Assembly (NCBI GenBank): GCA_031841125.1
Contig: CM063110.1
Span: 10,543,626 to 10,607,625 of the forward strand
Reading direction: 5' to 3'
DNA from: Acanthococcus lagerstroemiae
Taxonomy: Eukaryota; Arthropoda; Insecta; Hemiptera; Eriococcidae
DNA length: 64,000 nucleotides
The notes under the pieces are model-generated. The model did no database searches, was not told the origin of the DNA, and saw only the letters and a program-made list of their open reading frames with translations. The translations under genes were made by a program, and so were the position numbers. This document shows, one piece after another, positions 47,429 through 57,819 of the stretch (positions within the stretch are counted from its first letter, which is position 1; each line of letters starts with the position of its first letter).

Positions 47429-48333
47429 CAGAGTTGGGCAGAATAATATTCGAATACTGAATAATGAATAACGCAACCTTTATTCGTTATTTATGAATAA
47501 TGAATATTTTATTCGTTATTCATAAGCGCATGAATAACGACTATAGTCATTCATTATTCAGTAATCAGTATTCAATAACATCAATCACGCGAAAAATGAA
47601 AGCAGACCCGTAGCCAAAGTGGGGCTGGGGGTGTTGCCGTCCCCTGGCGCAGTCATCCCCCCCCTCCGAGAAAATCGGAAACCTTTATTTACTTTCTAAT
47701 TACCCCAGTAAGATTAGGGAAAGAGTTACTATATATGTTTTGAAACTTGATGTTGGTATCACTGATTCCTTTCCCATTCATTTCGCATCAGGGTTGTACC
47801 ATGGAATAAACTGGCGTAGATTTTTTTATTCTACGCATAGAATACACCATGTTGAATGAATAACTATTCTATACTTTTTTGGGCGGGGGTGGGGGGGATA
47901 AATTTTTTTTATTGTGGATCGGTACCTAGTTTTCGCCGTTACCTAGTACCGGTATAAGGTAAGACATGAAACTACCTATCTAGTTGAAGAACAATCTTTG
48001 TCAGCGGCGTGTCGTAAGAGGGGGGGGGGTACCCCAAGAAATAATCCCTATCACCAAAAAGAAATTTCCTCTAAGAAAAAATACCCCTCCACCAAAAAAT
48101 TGTACACCCCCCAATATTTTTACATAGTCCTCTAATATTGGCGATTTCTTATTTGACCCCCCCCCCCGGCCTCCTTTGGGAAAATCCTGGCTACGCCACT
48201 GATCCTCGTTAAATTTTTTGTATTGTTACTGGGTCCGTAAGGAATAACGAATAACAATGATTGACGAATAATGAATATCAAATAATGATTGAACTTTTAT
48301 TCATGATTATCATTCGAATAACGCCCAACTCTA
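47429..48333. mobile_element. 905 bp hAT-type MITE with 8 bp target duplication
   Basis: Ends CAGAGTTGGGC / GCCCAACTCTA flanked by TTGTGGGG (47421-47428 and 48334-48341). Just inside each end are clusters of GAATAA/TTATTC words. It sits inside 47079-48592 and itself contains 47603-48201. Confidence 0.82.
47603..48201. mobile_element. innermost hAT-like element (decayed)
   Basis: The right end, inverted, reads CAGTGGCGTAGCCAGGATTT, a terminus common among animal hAT elements; the left end CAGACCCGTAGCCAAAG is a diverged match. C and G homopolymers lie inside each end. No clear target duplication. Confidence 0.5.
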
Positions 48334-49101
48334 TTGTGGGGTGATCAACACCCAAGTCACCTTGTAGTCGACGATGACTCGCTTCAGCAGCGTTATTTGT
48401 TCGTGGCTCGTTCCGCAGCATCTGCTCGTGAGAAGTGACACAATTGTTGCATATTCTGAATACATTAGGTGAATCCCAAAATTAAAAATAATTATACTTT
48501 ATTTGAATTTAACCTCGTGCCTCATTCAATGCTGTGTCCAATTGCCTTTCATGCCTAATCGGTGGTGCCTAATTAGTGGCGGCTATATGAAGGGGCCCTA
48601 ACTGTATACCTGGGATGTTTTCATGCACCTACAATCACCCTTTAAATACTACATCAGTGACTTCAGAAGCTTTTTTTAAGGAGACGGGGCACAAAAATTT
48701 CAAATTTAGGTTGACCAATGTAACGGGGGACATAAGATCCACTCCCCGTCTGCTGGGCCTGAATTAGTCCCACTACTAAGTCAATTAAACTAAGTCTTTT
48801 TCGATAGTACGAATAAATTGTTACAAAAACCTTATAAAATTGTTAACGCGAGCGTGCAATGAAACTGCTCCCCCCATTCGTCATACAGAACACCAATAAT
48901 AAATTTATAGTCACGTACCTGGGGTTCCAATGGCGACAAAGAGAAGGCCTCTATTTCGAGTATCTTTCGCAACTGAAAAAATATTTTAAAAAATGGTTCC
49001 AAAACAAACCCCGGCCCCTGCCTAATTTCATACAACACGTTTAAAAAAACAACCCATGGTACAACATATTAACATTTCAAAAAAGCAATGCAGTAACAAC
49101 A

Positions 49102-49415
49102 GTATCAATCGAGGTGAAAAGATGAGGCGTCCTGTAAACCCCGCCAATTCGAACGAACAGGGCACTACAGTCGCAGGGCTTGTCACCACCGGACCTAAGT
49201 AGACCGATATTGGTATGTGCACGTCGTGGCCAGCTTACTCAGCGTTGTGCGAACACGTGGTTAGTAAGCGAACTGCGGTGCACACTCTTTGGTATAGCGA
49301 AGGAAAACTCTAAGGCAACAAATTGTGGGGAAAGCAACGGAAAACTACCCCGAATAACCCTGCCCACGAAAGTCGCGCGTCAGAAATCGCGATCGCCAAC
49401 ATCCGGTAACGGGTA
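49102..49415 (-). repeat. dispersed repeat R1, copy c
   Basis: Inverted R1 copy covering the full length, from GTATCAATCGAGGTG to CCGGTAACGGGTAC. Confidence 0.65.
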
Positions 49416-52400
49416 CAGAACCTGATTTTTTTTAAATACTGGCACAGAACAGATTAATACGCCGCTGGCTGGTGGCCTGGGCTCTGTCTGCACTATACAT
49501 AGTGTGCGATGCTGTTTAAATTTACGAGTAAAATATGTTGTAAAAGTGAAAGAACAAATACTTCATTAAAACTATTTTCTACAAAAATAATAATAAAATT
49601 TAAAATAAATTTAGTCGGGGCCGCACACAACTTTTGGTCCCTCTCTCTCATGAGTCTAAATCCGGCCCTGAAGTTTCTTCAAAGTTTTTGTTGGCAATTA
49701 GCACGTTTTGAATTTATTTTTTCTCTTGTGGAAGTTCTGTTAGAATGGTCCGAAAAAAGGCCACAGAAAAGTCTCACAAAAGTCAGATTAAGGTCATACT
49801 TTTAGAAAATTTGTATTTGGTAGATACTATGAATTCGTCAACTATATATTGCTAAAGTGTTAATTAACTAGTGTAGAATATCCGATATCAGTATTTTTCC
49901 TACTCCACGCATTCTAACTTCTACGCATGATTATTTATTCTTTTTTGCTTAGTACTTGTATAAAATACTCGTAAGTTCTTTTTTGAATTGCGCTGTGATC
50001 AATCCAAGCCTCAATCCACGTGTTCCCTAGCCACATGGACATTTTGTGGCCTTAACAAATGAAATGGCATGAAGTCAGAAGCTTTTTGGATTCATCATCA
50101 AACTTTCTAAATGGAACCAATAATATCAATCTTATAAAATTTTTGTAAAGCCCCCCCCCCCTAAAAAAAGTTTATGGAGAGAAAATTTGAATTTAATCTC
50201 TCAAACACGTCTGGGCTTACGACATCACCATCTACTCCAAGCTCATCTTCATCATTTACCGTTGATAGACCCGTAAAATTTTTCTTATCGCGAAGCCAAC
50301 GCACTAAAGAAAAATGAAAGTGAACTCGTTGAAAAGCAGTTATATACTCAAGTATTTTGTGAGGCGCTTTAAAAGGTACTACCCCATCTGGGCCTGTAGC
50401 TTTATCTTTTTTCAGTGTTTTTAGGGCATTGTTGACCTCAGACTCGGGGATTGCTGGAACCTCCTCATCGATATCCTCACTTTCACTATGTTCTGTCCCA
50501 GTCTCTCGTCTGATGCAGGTGTACAATCCCCTATAGAACTCGGTTGCAGTCTCCACTATTGCTTTCCGGCTGTGTAAAAGGTTACCACCTCTATCGCGCA
50601 TCCTTGGAATAAGCATTTTGTTTGTAAATAGCTCTTTGCTCACTTTTTTGGTCGACTTGCTGTCCTCCAGAATTTCCTCTATCCGATTGCACTCGTAGTT
50701 CCTCAAATCTTTCCTTATTGCTTTCTTCACTTGCTTCCTCAAAATCAGTGTTTCCACTCTTTCCTTTACTGCTCTTCCCCTCACACTCTCAAGTCGATCG
50801 CGCTCCTGAATAAGGACTTTGGTTTCGTCAGACAGCTTATCGTCGGTTCTTGCCTCTTGTCTACTTTTTCCAAATTGTGTTCCAGTATCTCTAATTGTAC
50901 TCACTATGGTGTCGTAACTCTCTTGTAGGGACAGGTTCTCCCAATTACACTCGATCTCCTCTAACCTTGCTTTCAATGTTTCGCGTGCTTGATATAGTAT
51001 ATGTGTGGGGATCACTCTGGCAGAGTTAGGTATTTTTTTCCTATTGTGATATTTTGCTCTATTGGGAAGGCATATTGTACCTCTGCACATCCTGTGGTCT
51101 GAGCTAAATCGAAAGCCCGGGAGTGTTACTACATTTTCTACCACTGACATGTCATTTACCAGCAGGTGGTCAATCTCGTTTTTATACTTTCCCCCTGGGG
51201 ACTGCCATGTCCATTTTAGCTTTTCCTTTTTTGAGAAGAAGGTGTTGGCTACAAATAAATTATTTTTTGCACAGAATTCCAAAAGTTTCTCGCCATTGTA
51301 GTTTCGAACTCCTCGCCCAAAATCCCCAATTCTTTCATTGCCACTATATTTTTCCCCAACTATGGCATTCCAGTCCCCCATGAGATAGTTATAATATTCG
51401 CGGTGGCTCATTAGAGTGTTGTCCAACTCCTCATAAAATATTTCCACTTCCTCTGGTTCCGCATCGAGAGTTGGGGCATAAACTGAGACTATCAGGGCTT
51501 TCAGATTTTTGCCCACTTCGAGTTTTAAAAAACAAATTCTTTCAGAGACGCCCTGGATAGTCACCAATTTATCGCTCCACTTGGTATTAACATAGAAGCC
51601 TACTCCTCGGTAGCCCTTGGTCTGTCCCATGTAGTAGAAGGTATACCCTGGTCTCTTGCGCAGTAGTGTTTCCCCTTTTTTCCTCACTTCCGACAGACCA
51701 ATAATATCCCATTTGATTTTTTTGATTTTTTATTTATTATTTATTATTTAAAAGGTACTACATGTTGGAAAAGTAAGTTCTGTCCTACAGCAAAAACGTG
51801 TTTTTAAGTCGGAAATTCCGTTTTTTGGTTTTGAACGGAAACTGCTTCTAGACAGACTTGGCAACAGTGTACAGTAGAAAGTAGTCGTCTGCGATGTGAT
51901 ATTTCAAATTTACAAACCGATTACAATATACAGGCTGGTTTTCAAGAAACGGTATCATAAGTCGCATCGATCTTGTTTACGTTTGAGCACGCGTTATCGT
52001 GTTTACGTTAGACGGTACGGGAGAACGTGGAGTAGTTGATTCGATATTCAAGTGTACAAGCTAATTTGCAGATCGCCGTAGATGTCGCAACATCTAGTCC
52101 AGGGGAATTAGCATTTTTGATGGAATTAATTGCAGCACAGCTGAAACTTGGTACGATTGTTTAGTACCCTCTTCGAAAAAGCCCCGTAATCTCCCCTCCC
52201 CTGGTGTGAACATCACCCCCCAGAGTCCAAAAAGTGCCCCCGGAAATAGTCGTTGGCTTGTATCTAGCTTAAAATTGAGTTATAGGTAAAAATACTTCCC
52301 ACCAAAATTAAAGAGCGTAAAATTCTCTACAAAAATGATATCCGTGTTTTTTTTTTTCGTGAATCCCATACCAACCAAGATGATTTGCGTTCAAGATCAC

Positions 52401-52727
52401 ACTAGCATGTAAATATGGAGTAACCTACAACGTAAAAACCGAACTCGTCACTGTAACATGCCAGAAGCGTTGAACGCTATAATTTTAAATCCCTATACTA
52501 GATGGATCAGCTTGTTTTAGAAACCGGATTGAAGTCAGACAATAGATATGGAGCGACATGACTATTGGCGTTTGGACACTCCTGTAGGTGCGCTAGTGTA
52601 GTAGATGAAAAGATGATCAGGGTATTTTTACCACAAAAACATGTACAGGTGAAATGAGCTCTAGCATTTTCAGTATTGAAGAGAATACAAAACGAACACC
52701 TTAAAATTATGGCAGAGACCATAGCAG
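49177..52727. repeat. large direct duplication, copy 1 (carries a 1.36 kb insertion)
   Basis: Begins GGGCTTGTCACCACCGGACC and ends GGCAGAGACCATAG. It matches 54031-56243 almost base for base except for the insertion 50383-51746. After it, the sequence runs into RT coding of an RTE-like LINE. Confidence 0.88.
50383..51746 (-). mobile_element. RTE-type LINE fragment (endonuclease to RT start) with 15 bp target duplication
   Basis: The minus strand encodes an apurinic-type endonuclease domain in one open frame: KWDIIGLSEVRKKGE, YRGVGFYVN, VSVYAPT, GDWNAIVG, the IDHLLV motif and SSDHRM, then a linker and the RT opening KDKATGPDGV, where it stops. It is flanked by TTTAAAAGGTACTAC at 50368-50382 and 51747-51761. 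The open frame continues left of the junction to 50161 through unrelated host sequence. The 3' half (most of RT) is missing. Confidence 0.85.
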
Positions 52728-53148
52728 AACCATCATCACGATTATTTAACCAAATTATGACAACGCGGGTAATACTTCAGACCAATGGTGTCTTTCAGAA
52801 ATCGTTTTGTTTCATGAAAAAGAAGATCCGTGCAATTGATAACTATCGACCAAGAAGCCTATCGTCGAATATGGGGAAGGTATTCATTAAAATAGTCAAA
52901 AATCGAATCTATAACATTTTAGATCAAAACCAACCGATAGAACAAGCAGGATTTCGCAAAAAAATTGCAACAATAGACCACATTCAGACGTTGACGCAAA
53001 TTATTAAAAAAACAAATGAATAATAAGGATTAGAGGTTGTCGTAGTATTCATTGACTTGAATACGGCTTTCGACTCTATCTACCACTATAGTGCTTGGAA
53101 AGCACTTGCATCGCAAGGCGCCCTAGAAAGTATTATAATAAGGGACCC
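52676..53148 (+). mobile_element. RTE-type LINE fragment, RT domain
   Basis: The plus strand reads SSRLFNQI, DNYRPRSLSSNMGKVFIKIV, QPIEQAGFRKKIATIDHIQTL, then after a stop VVFIDLNTAFDSI, the core of a reverse transcriptase. Stops after KKTNE show it is dead. Confidence 0.8.
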
Positions 53149-53672
53149 ATTTATCGGCCCACATTGGTAATGTTGAATTCACGAAAGAAATATGCTGTTT
53201 GCACGAAATATATAAATGACAAGCGCAGTAACAAGTACAAAACAGAAAAAGAAAGAGTTTGAAGAAAAAATTAAACTTCAGAACGCAGTATAATTCATTT
53301 ACACGATAAAATAAAATTTGCTCGGAATTTTAACACCTTCTACACACAATGAAAAAAAGAGACACGATATTACTGCGCCCGAAATAAAAAGTTCAAATTC
53401 TCGGCCTCCATCATACTTGCCACAAATTTACAATTGCGCACAAATTAATGTCAAAATCAAATTTTGGAGCAATAAAAATCTATGAATCGATTCTCCCCCT
53501 CCTCAAGAGCCACAAATTTAGATTAAGAGCCAAACCGATATCAAAAACGAATTCGTTGAGTTCGAAACCCCTCGATGATCTCGATGGGGTCATTCGCATA
53601 AATAATAGGTCTAAAAATTCCTAATGTACTGTAATAAAGGGTAATTTTTACACGCCCACTCTTTTTTTGTTC

Positions 53673-53719
53673 TCTCAACCCGAGCCCTGAAGTCCGCCCT
53701 TTCGAGCATTACCTCAGAG
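53673..53719. repeat. 47 bp piece shared with 31-77
   Basis: Partner of the piece at the left edge, lying between the LINE RT fragment and the second large duplication copy. Confidence 0.6.
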
Positions 53720-54030
53720 CTCCTCTCTGTGGCGTTTCTAGAGTACTTAAGAAAAAATTCTTAATGACCGTTTTTATAGAAAATTGGATCCCTCTTAAAC
53801 TCATGGATCTCCTATCTCCACGAGTATGTACGTTATCCGCGATGACGTATCATTTTTGTGTTTAAACAACATAATATACCGTATGCAAGTCATTTCGTGA
53901 TATCGATTTTAAAACTCGTCATTTAAACTTTTTTTTTCGTGGCTTCACATTTCGTTCAATCACACTTTTTATTTCGTGCTATTTAAATACTTCCCTTATA
54001 ATAATGCTAGAAAATTTATATCGTAAGTCG

Positions 54031-54272
54031 AGGGCTTGTCACCACCGGACCTAAGTAGACCGATATTGGTATGTGCACGTCGTGGCCAGCTTACTCAGCG
54101 TTGTGCGAACACGTGGTTAGTAAGCGAACTGCGGTGCACACTCTTTGGTATAGCGAAGGAAAACTCCAAGGCAACAAATTGTTGGGAAAGCAACGGAAAA
54201 CTACCCCGAATAACCCTGCCCACAAAAGTCGCGCGTCAGAAATCGCGATCGCCAACATCCGGTAACGGGTAC
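54031..54272 (-). repeat. dispersed repeat R1, copy d (truncated)
   Basis: Inverted R1 copy lacking the first 75 bp of copy c. It starts where the large direct duplication begins. Confidence 0.65.
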
Positions 54273-56243
54273 AGAACCTGATTTAAAAAAAATACTGGCA
54301 CTGAACAGATTAATACGCCGCTGGCTGGTGGCCTGGGCTCTGTCTGCACTATACATAGTGTGCGATGCTGTTCAAATTTACGAGTAAAATATGTTGTAAA
54401 AGTGAAAGAACAAATACTTCATTAAAACTATATTCTATAAAAATGATAATAAAATTAAAAATAAATTTAATCGGGGCCGCACACAACTTTTGGCCCCTCT
54501 CTCTCTTATAAGTCTAAATCCAACCCTGAAGTTTCTTCAAAGTTTTTGTTGGCAATTAGCATGTTTTGAATTTATTTTTTCTCTTGTGGAAGTTCTGTTC
54601 AGGCGTGAGAATGTTAGAATGGTCCGAAAAAAGGCTATAGAAAAGTCTCACAAAAGTCAGATTAGGGTCATACTTTTAGAAAATTTGTATTTGGTAGATA
54701 TACTATGAATTCGTCAACTATTATATTGCTAAAGTGTTAATTAACTAGTGTAGAATATCCGATATCAGTATTTTTTCCTACTCCACGCATTCTAACTTCT
54801 AAGCATGATTATTTATTCTTTTTTGCTTAGTACTTGTATAATATACTCGTAAGTTCTTTTTTGAATTGCGGTGTGATCAATCCAAGCCTCAATCCACGTG
54901 TTCTCTAGCCACATGGACATTTTGTGGCCTTAACAAATGAAATGGCATGAAGTCAGAAGCTTTTTGGATTCATCATCAAACTTTCTAAATGGAACCAATA
55001 ATATCAATCTTATAAAATTTTTGTAAAAGCCCCTCCCCCTCCCCTAAAAAAAGTTTATGGAGAGAAAATTTGAATTTAATCTCTCAAACACGTCTGGGCT
55101 TACGACATCACAATATACTCCAAGCTCATCTTCATCATTTACCGTTGATAGACCCGTAAAATTTTTCTTATCGCGAAGCCAACGCACTAAAGAAAAAAGA
55201 AAGTGAACTCGTTGAAAAGCAGTTATATACTCAAGTATGTTGTGAGGCGCTTTAAAAGGTACTACATGTCGGAAAAGTATGTTTTGTCCTACAGCAAAAA
55301 CGTGTTTTTAAGTCGGAAATTCCGTTTTTTGGTTTTGAACGGAAACTGCTTCTAGACAGACTTGGCAACAGTGTGCAGTAGAAAATAGTCGTCTACGATG
55401 TGATATTTCAAATTTACAAACCAATTACAATATACAGGCTGGTTTTCAAGAAACGGTATCATAAGTCGCATCGATCTTGTTTACGTTTGAGCACGCGTTA
55501 TCGTGTTTACGTTAGACGGTACGGGAGAACGTGGAGTAGTTGATTCGATATTCAAGTGTACAAGCTAATTTGCAGATCGCCGTAGATGTCGCAACATCTA
55601 GTCCAGGGGAATTAGCATTTTTGATGGAATTAATTGCAGCACAGCTGAAACTTGGTACGATTGTTTAGTACCCTCTTCGGAAAAGCCCCGTAATCCCCTC
55701 TCCCCTGGTGTGAACATCACCCCCCAGAGTCCAAAAAGTGTCCCCGGAAATAGTCGTTGGCTCGTATCTAGCTTAAAATTGAGTTATAGGTAAAAATACT
55801 CCCTACCAAAATTAAAGAGCGTAAAATTCTCTACAAAAATGATATCTACGAGTATGTTTTTTTTTTCGTGAATCCCATACCAACCAAGATAATTTGCGTT
55901 CAAGATCACACTAGCATGTAAATATGGAGTAACCTACAACGTATGCGGTGTACAAAAACCGAACTCGTCACTCTAACATGGGAGAAGCGTTGAACGCTGT
56001 AATTTTAAATCCCTATACTAGATGGATCAGCTTGTTTTAGAAACCGGATTGAAGTCAGACAATAGATATGGACCGACATGACTATTGGCGTTCGGACACT
56101 CCTGTAGATGCACTAGTGTAGTGGATGAAAAGATGATCAGGGTATTTTTACCACAAAAACATGTACAGGTGAAATGAGCTCTAGCATTTTCAGTATTGAA
56201 GAGAATACAAAACGAACACCTTAAAATTATGGCAGAGACCATA
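54031..56243. repeat. large direct duplication, copy 2 (empty site)
   Basis: Matches 49177-52727 without the insertion; the empty target TTTAAAAGGTACTAC is at 55251-55265. After it, the sequence runs into the C-terminal end of an RTE-like LINE. Confidence 0.88.
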
Positions 56244-56516
56244 GGAAACTGAAATGGAAGTACGCAAGCCATCTGATAAGAGGAAATAATTATTTAAAGT
56301 GGCACAATATCGCGACACTTTGGACCCCGTATGGCCATAATGGCGCAAAATGCTGGAGGGACGATTTCAAAAATCTGAAGGGAAGATGGGTACAATTAGC
56401 GAGAGATCGAGACGTATGGAGAGAGACAATGGAAACTGATGCCCTAAAATGGGCCGGGTGGCTGGCGGTGGCTCACCCACCCAAAGCTGTAAATAAAATA
56501 AAACAAATAAATAAAA
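56244..56516 (+). mobile_element. RTE-type LINE fragment, C-terminal end and 3' tail
   Basis: The plus strand reads KLKWKYASHLIRG, KCWRDDFKNLKGRWVQLARD and RDVWRETMETDALKWAG, then a tail rich in AAATAA. It joins the end of the second large duplication copy; the RT part present after the first copy is absent here. Confidence 0.7.
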
Positions 56517-56774
56517 GAGCTTTTCTATAATACGAGTATGAATGTCTAATATCATTGTAAAAAGTTCAATTTGTATTTTGAATATTGTTCTGATTATTTT
56601 GGTATATTTTTTTCTCATCTTACTAAAACATTTGATTAATTTTCATTTTTTTTTTTTAATAGACATATTTTGCTTTTATTAGTCATACTAGCAGCGCACC
56701 GCATACCTCATACCTCTATTCCATATGTTTAAAAAAACATGAAAATTACAAAAATTATTTATAAAGTTATCATA

Positions 56775-57114
56775 TTACAGGACCTCCTTCCACACCACAT
56801 TTGCAGTTTTATAGCTTCCTGGTTGTACTTGGATTTTTAAATTATTAAACAAAGTTGTCCGCGACAGAGCTACGTATAATATTTTCCATGACTGAAGACA
56901 TACCCGGGTATAGATATATCCCAACCTTCTCCAGCGTGTGTCCCTGGGCCTTGTTGATCGTCATACAAAAGGCTAACTTTATTGGAAATTGTTTCCTTTT
57001 GCATGAAAAAGGCAAGGTGGAATCCGCTGGCGATAGGTCCACTCTTGGGAGTAATATCCTTCGACCGCACTCCACCCCAGTTATTATTTCCAGATCCAGT
57101 GCATTCGTGTACAT
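56775..57114 (-). pseudogene. Pif1-like helicase C-terminal fragment (Helitron)
   Basis: Reads LDLEIITGVECGRRILLPRV, then RKQFPIKLAFCMTINKAQGH and TLEKVGIYL. After frame changes it reads PGYVFSHGK and YVALSRTTLFNNL, ending KTANVVWKEVL and TAA at 56775-56777. These are the last conserved motifs of Helitron helicases (MTINKAQGQ and VALSR). At least two frameshifts separate them. Confidence 0.85.
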
Positions 57115-57120
57115 GGGCGC

Positions 57121-57240
57121 ACGTCACAGAAACATCCTCCTCCGCACAGGGTCGCCGTTTTTTGGTGGCTGAAGGGTCACACGTCACAGAAACATCCTCC
57201 TCCACAGAGAGTCACCGTTTTTTGGTGAAAGGGCCACACA
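57121..57240. repeat. two tandem 60 bp repeats
   Basis: ACGTCACAGAAACATCCTCC recurs exactly 60 bp later (57121 and 57181), followed in each by a CACCGTTTTTTGGTG-like stretch. They lie within the Helitron coding remnant. Confidence 0.85.
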
Positions 57241-57319
57241 TCATATCAGAATTTTCACTATCCATCTTTCGTTTCTCATTTATTCGTTTAGCATGCTTTG
57301 TTTTTCTACCAAGACCCAT
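57212..57319 (-). pseudogene. 35-codon N-terminal ORF of the Helitron remnant
   Basis: Starts MGLGRKTKHAKRINEKRK and stops at TGA 57212-57214. The frame continues past the stop as EEDVSVTC and KKRRPCAEEDVSVTC, and in the neighbouring repeat the stop codon's position is CGA. The stop therefore looks like a CGA to TGA mutation in a duplicated segment. Confidence 0.5.
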
Positions 57320-57432
57320 CTTAAAATGCAAAAAATATACTAACACAAATTATAATTCAAAAGAAAAAATATTAAGAAGTCACTCAGAAGCACAGTCGGA
57401 TCACCACTAATTGAAAAGCTGATGAGGAGTAC

Positions 57433-57440
57433 TTTATATA
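57433..57440 (-). promoter_or_regulatory. TATA box of the Helitron remnant
   Basis: TATATAAA about 115 bp upstream of the ATG at 57319, with two CCAAT-type words further upstream (about 57460 and 57530). Confidence 0.45.
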
Positions 57441-57454
57441 GGCACAGTGTCCTC

Positions 57455-57815
57455 ATTTGATTGGCTAATGCTGGAAGCCAATGAGAATACAGTATTTTAT
57501 TTGTGTATGGACATGTGATTTTATATGATTGGATTATGCTGAAAGCCAATCAGAATGTAGTATTTTATTTGTGTATGGAACGGATTTGAGTGATCAAAAA
57601 AGCATATGAAAGAGGTTACTTCACTGAGTGTTCTTAGACTACGATGAACTTTGTAGGTCAAGTAGTTCGTGAGTAATGGACAAATGAGTGGAAGAAATGC
57701 GTGTGAGTAGTGAGGTTGAGTTGGTTGTTACCTCATAACTCTCTTCAGACTGAACGGATTTGAGTGATCAAAAAAGATGCATAAGAAGCTTGATTCATCG
57801 AGTGTTTTACGACCT
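57455..57815. repeat. two pairs of direct repeats upstream of the Helitron remnant
   Basis: TTTTATTTGTGTATGGA follows a GATTGG...GCCAAT word twice, about 70 bp apart. GGATTTGAGTGATCAAAAAA occurs at about 57585 and 57755. They probably belong to the Helitron 5' region. Confidence 0.6.
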
Positions 57816-57819
57816 TAAC

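Larger units (their letters stand above)
47079..48592. mobile_element. outer element with reiterated GATTAGGCGC words
   Basis: The left end has ATATGAATTCGGCGCAACCG, GATTAGGCGCGA and AATTAGGCGCGA. The right end, inverted, has ATATAGCCGCC, AATTAGGCACCACC and GATTAGGCATG. Two further elements are nested inside. Confidence 0.55.
56688..57405 (-). mobile_element. Helitron remnant, 3' part
   Basis: Minus-strand order: TATATAAA (57433-57440), short N-terminal ORF, Pif1-like helicase C-terminus, AATAAA (56675-56680) and a candidate 3' terminus GTGCGCTGCTAG followed by T (CTAG at 56688-56691). CTRR followed by T is the known Helitron 3' rule. The Rep domain and most of the helicase are missing. Confidence 0.6.

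Noticed and set aside
47262..47471. Plus-strand ORF of 69 codons with several cysteines
   Set aside because: It crosses the left end of the hAT MITE at 47429, so its end is element sequence; no motif recognised.
57121..57240. CRISPR-like spaced repeats
   Set aside because: Only two adjacent 60 bp copies with no spacer, inside eukaryotic Helitron sequence.
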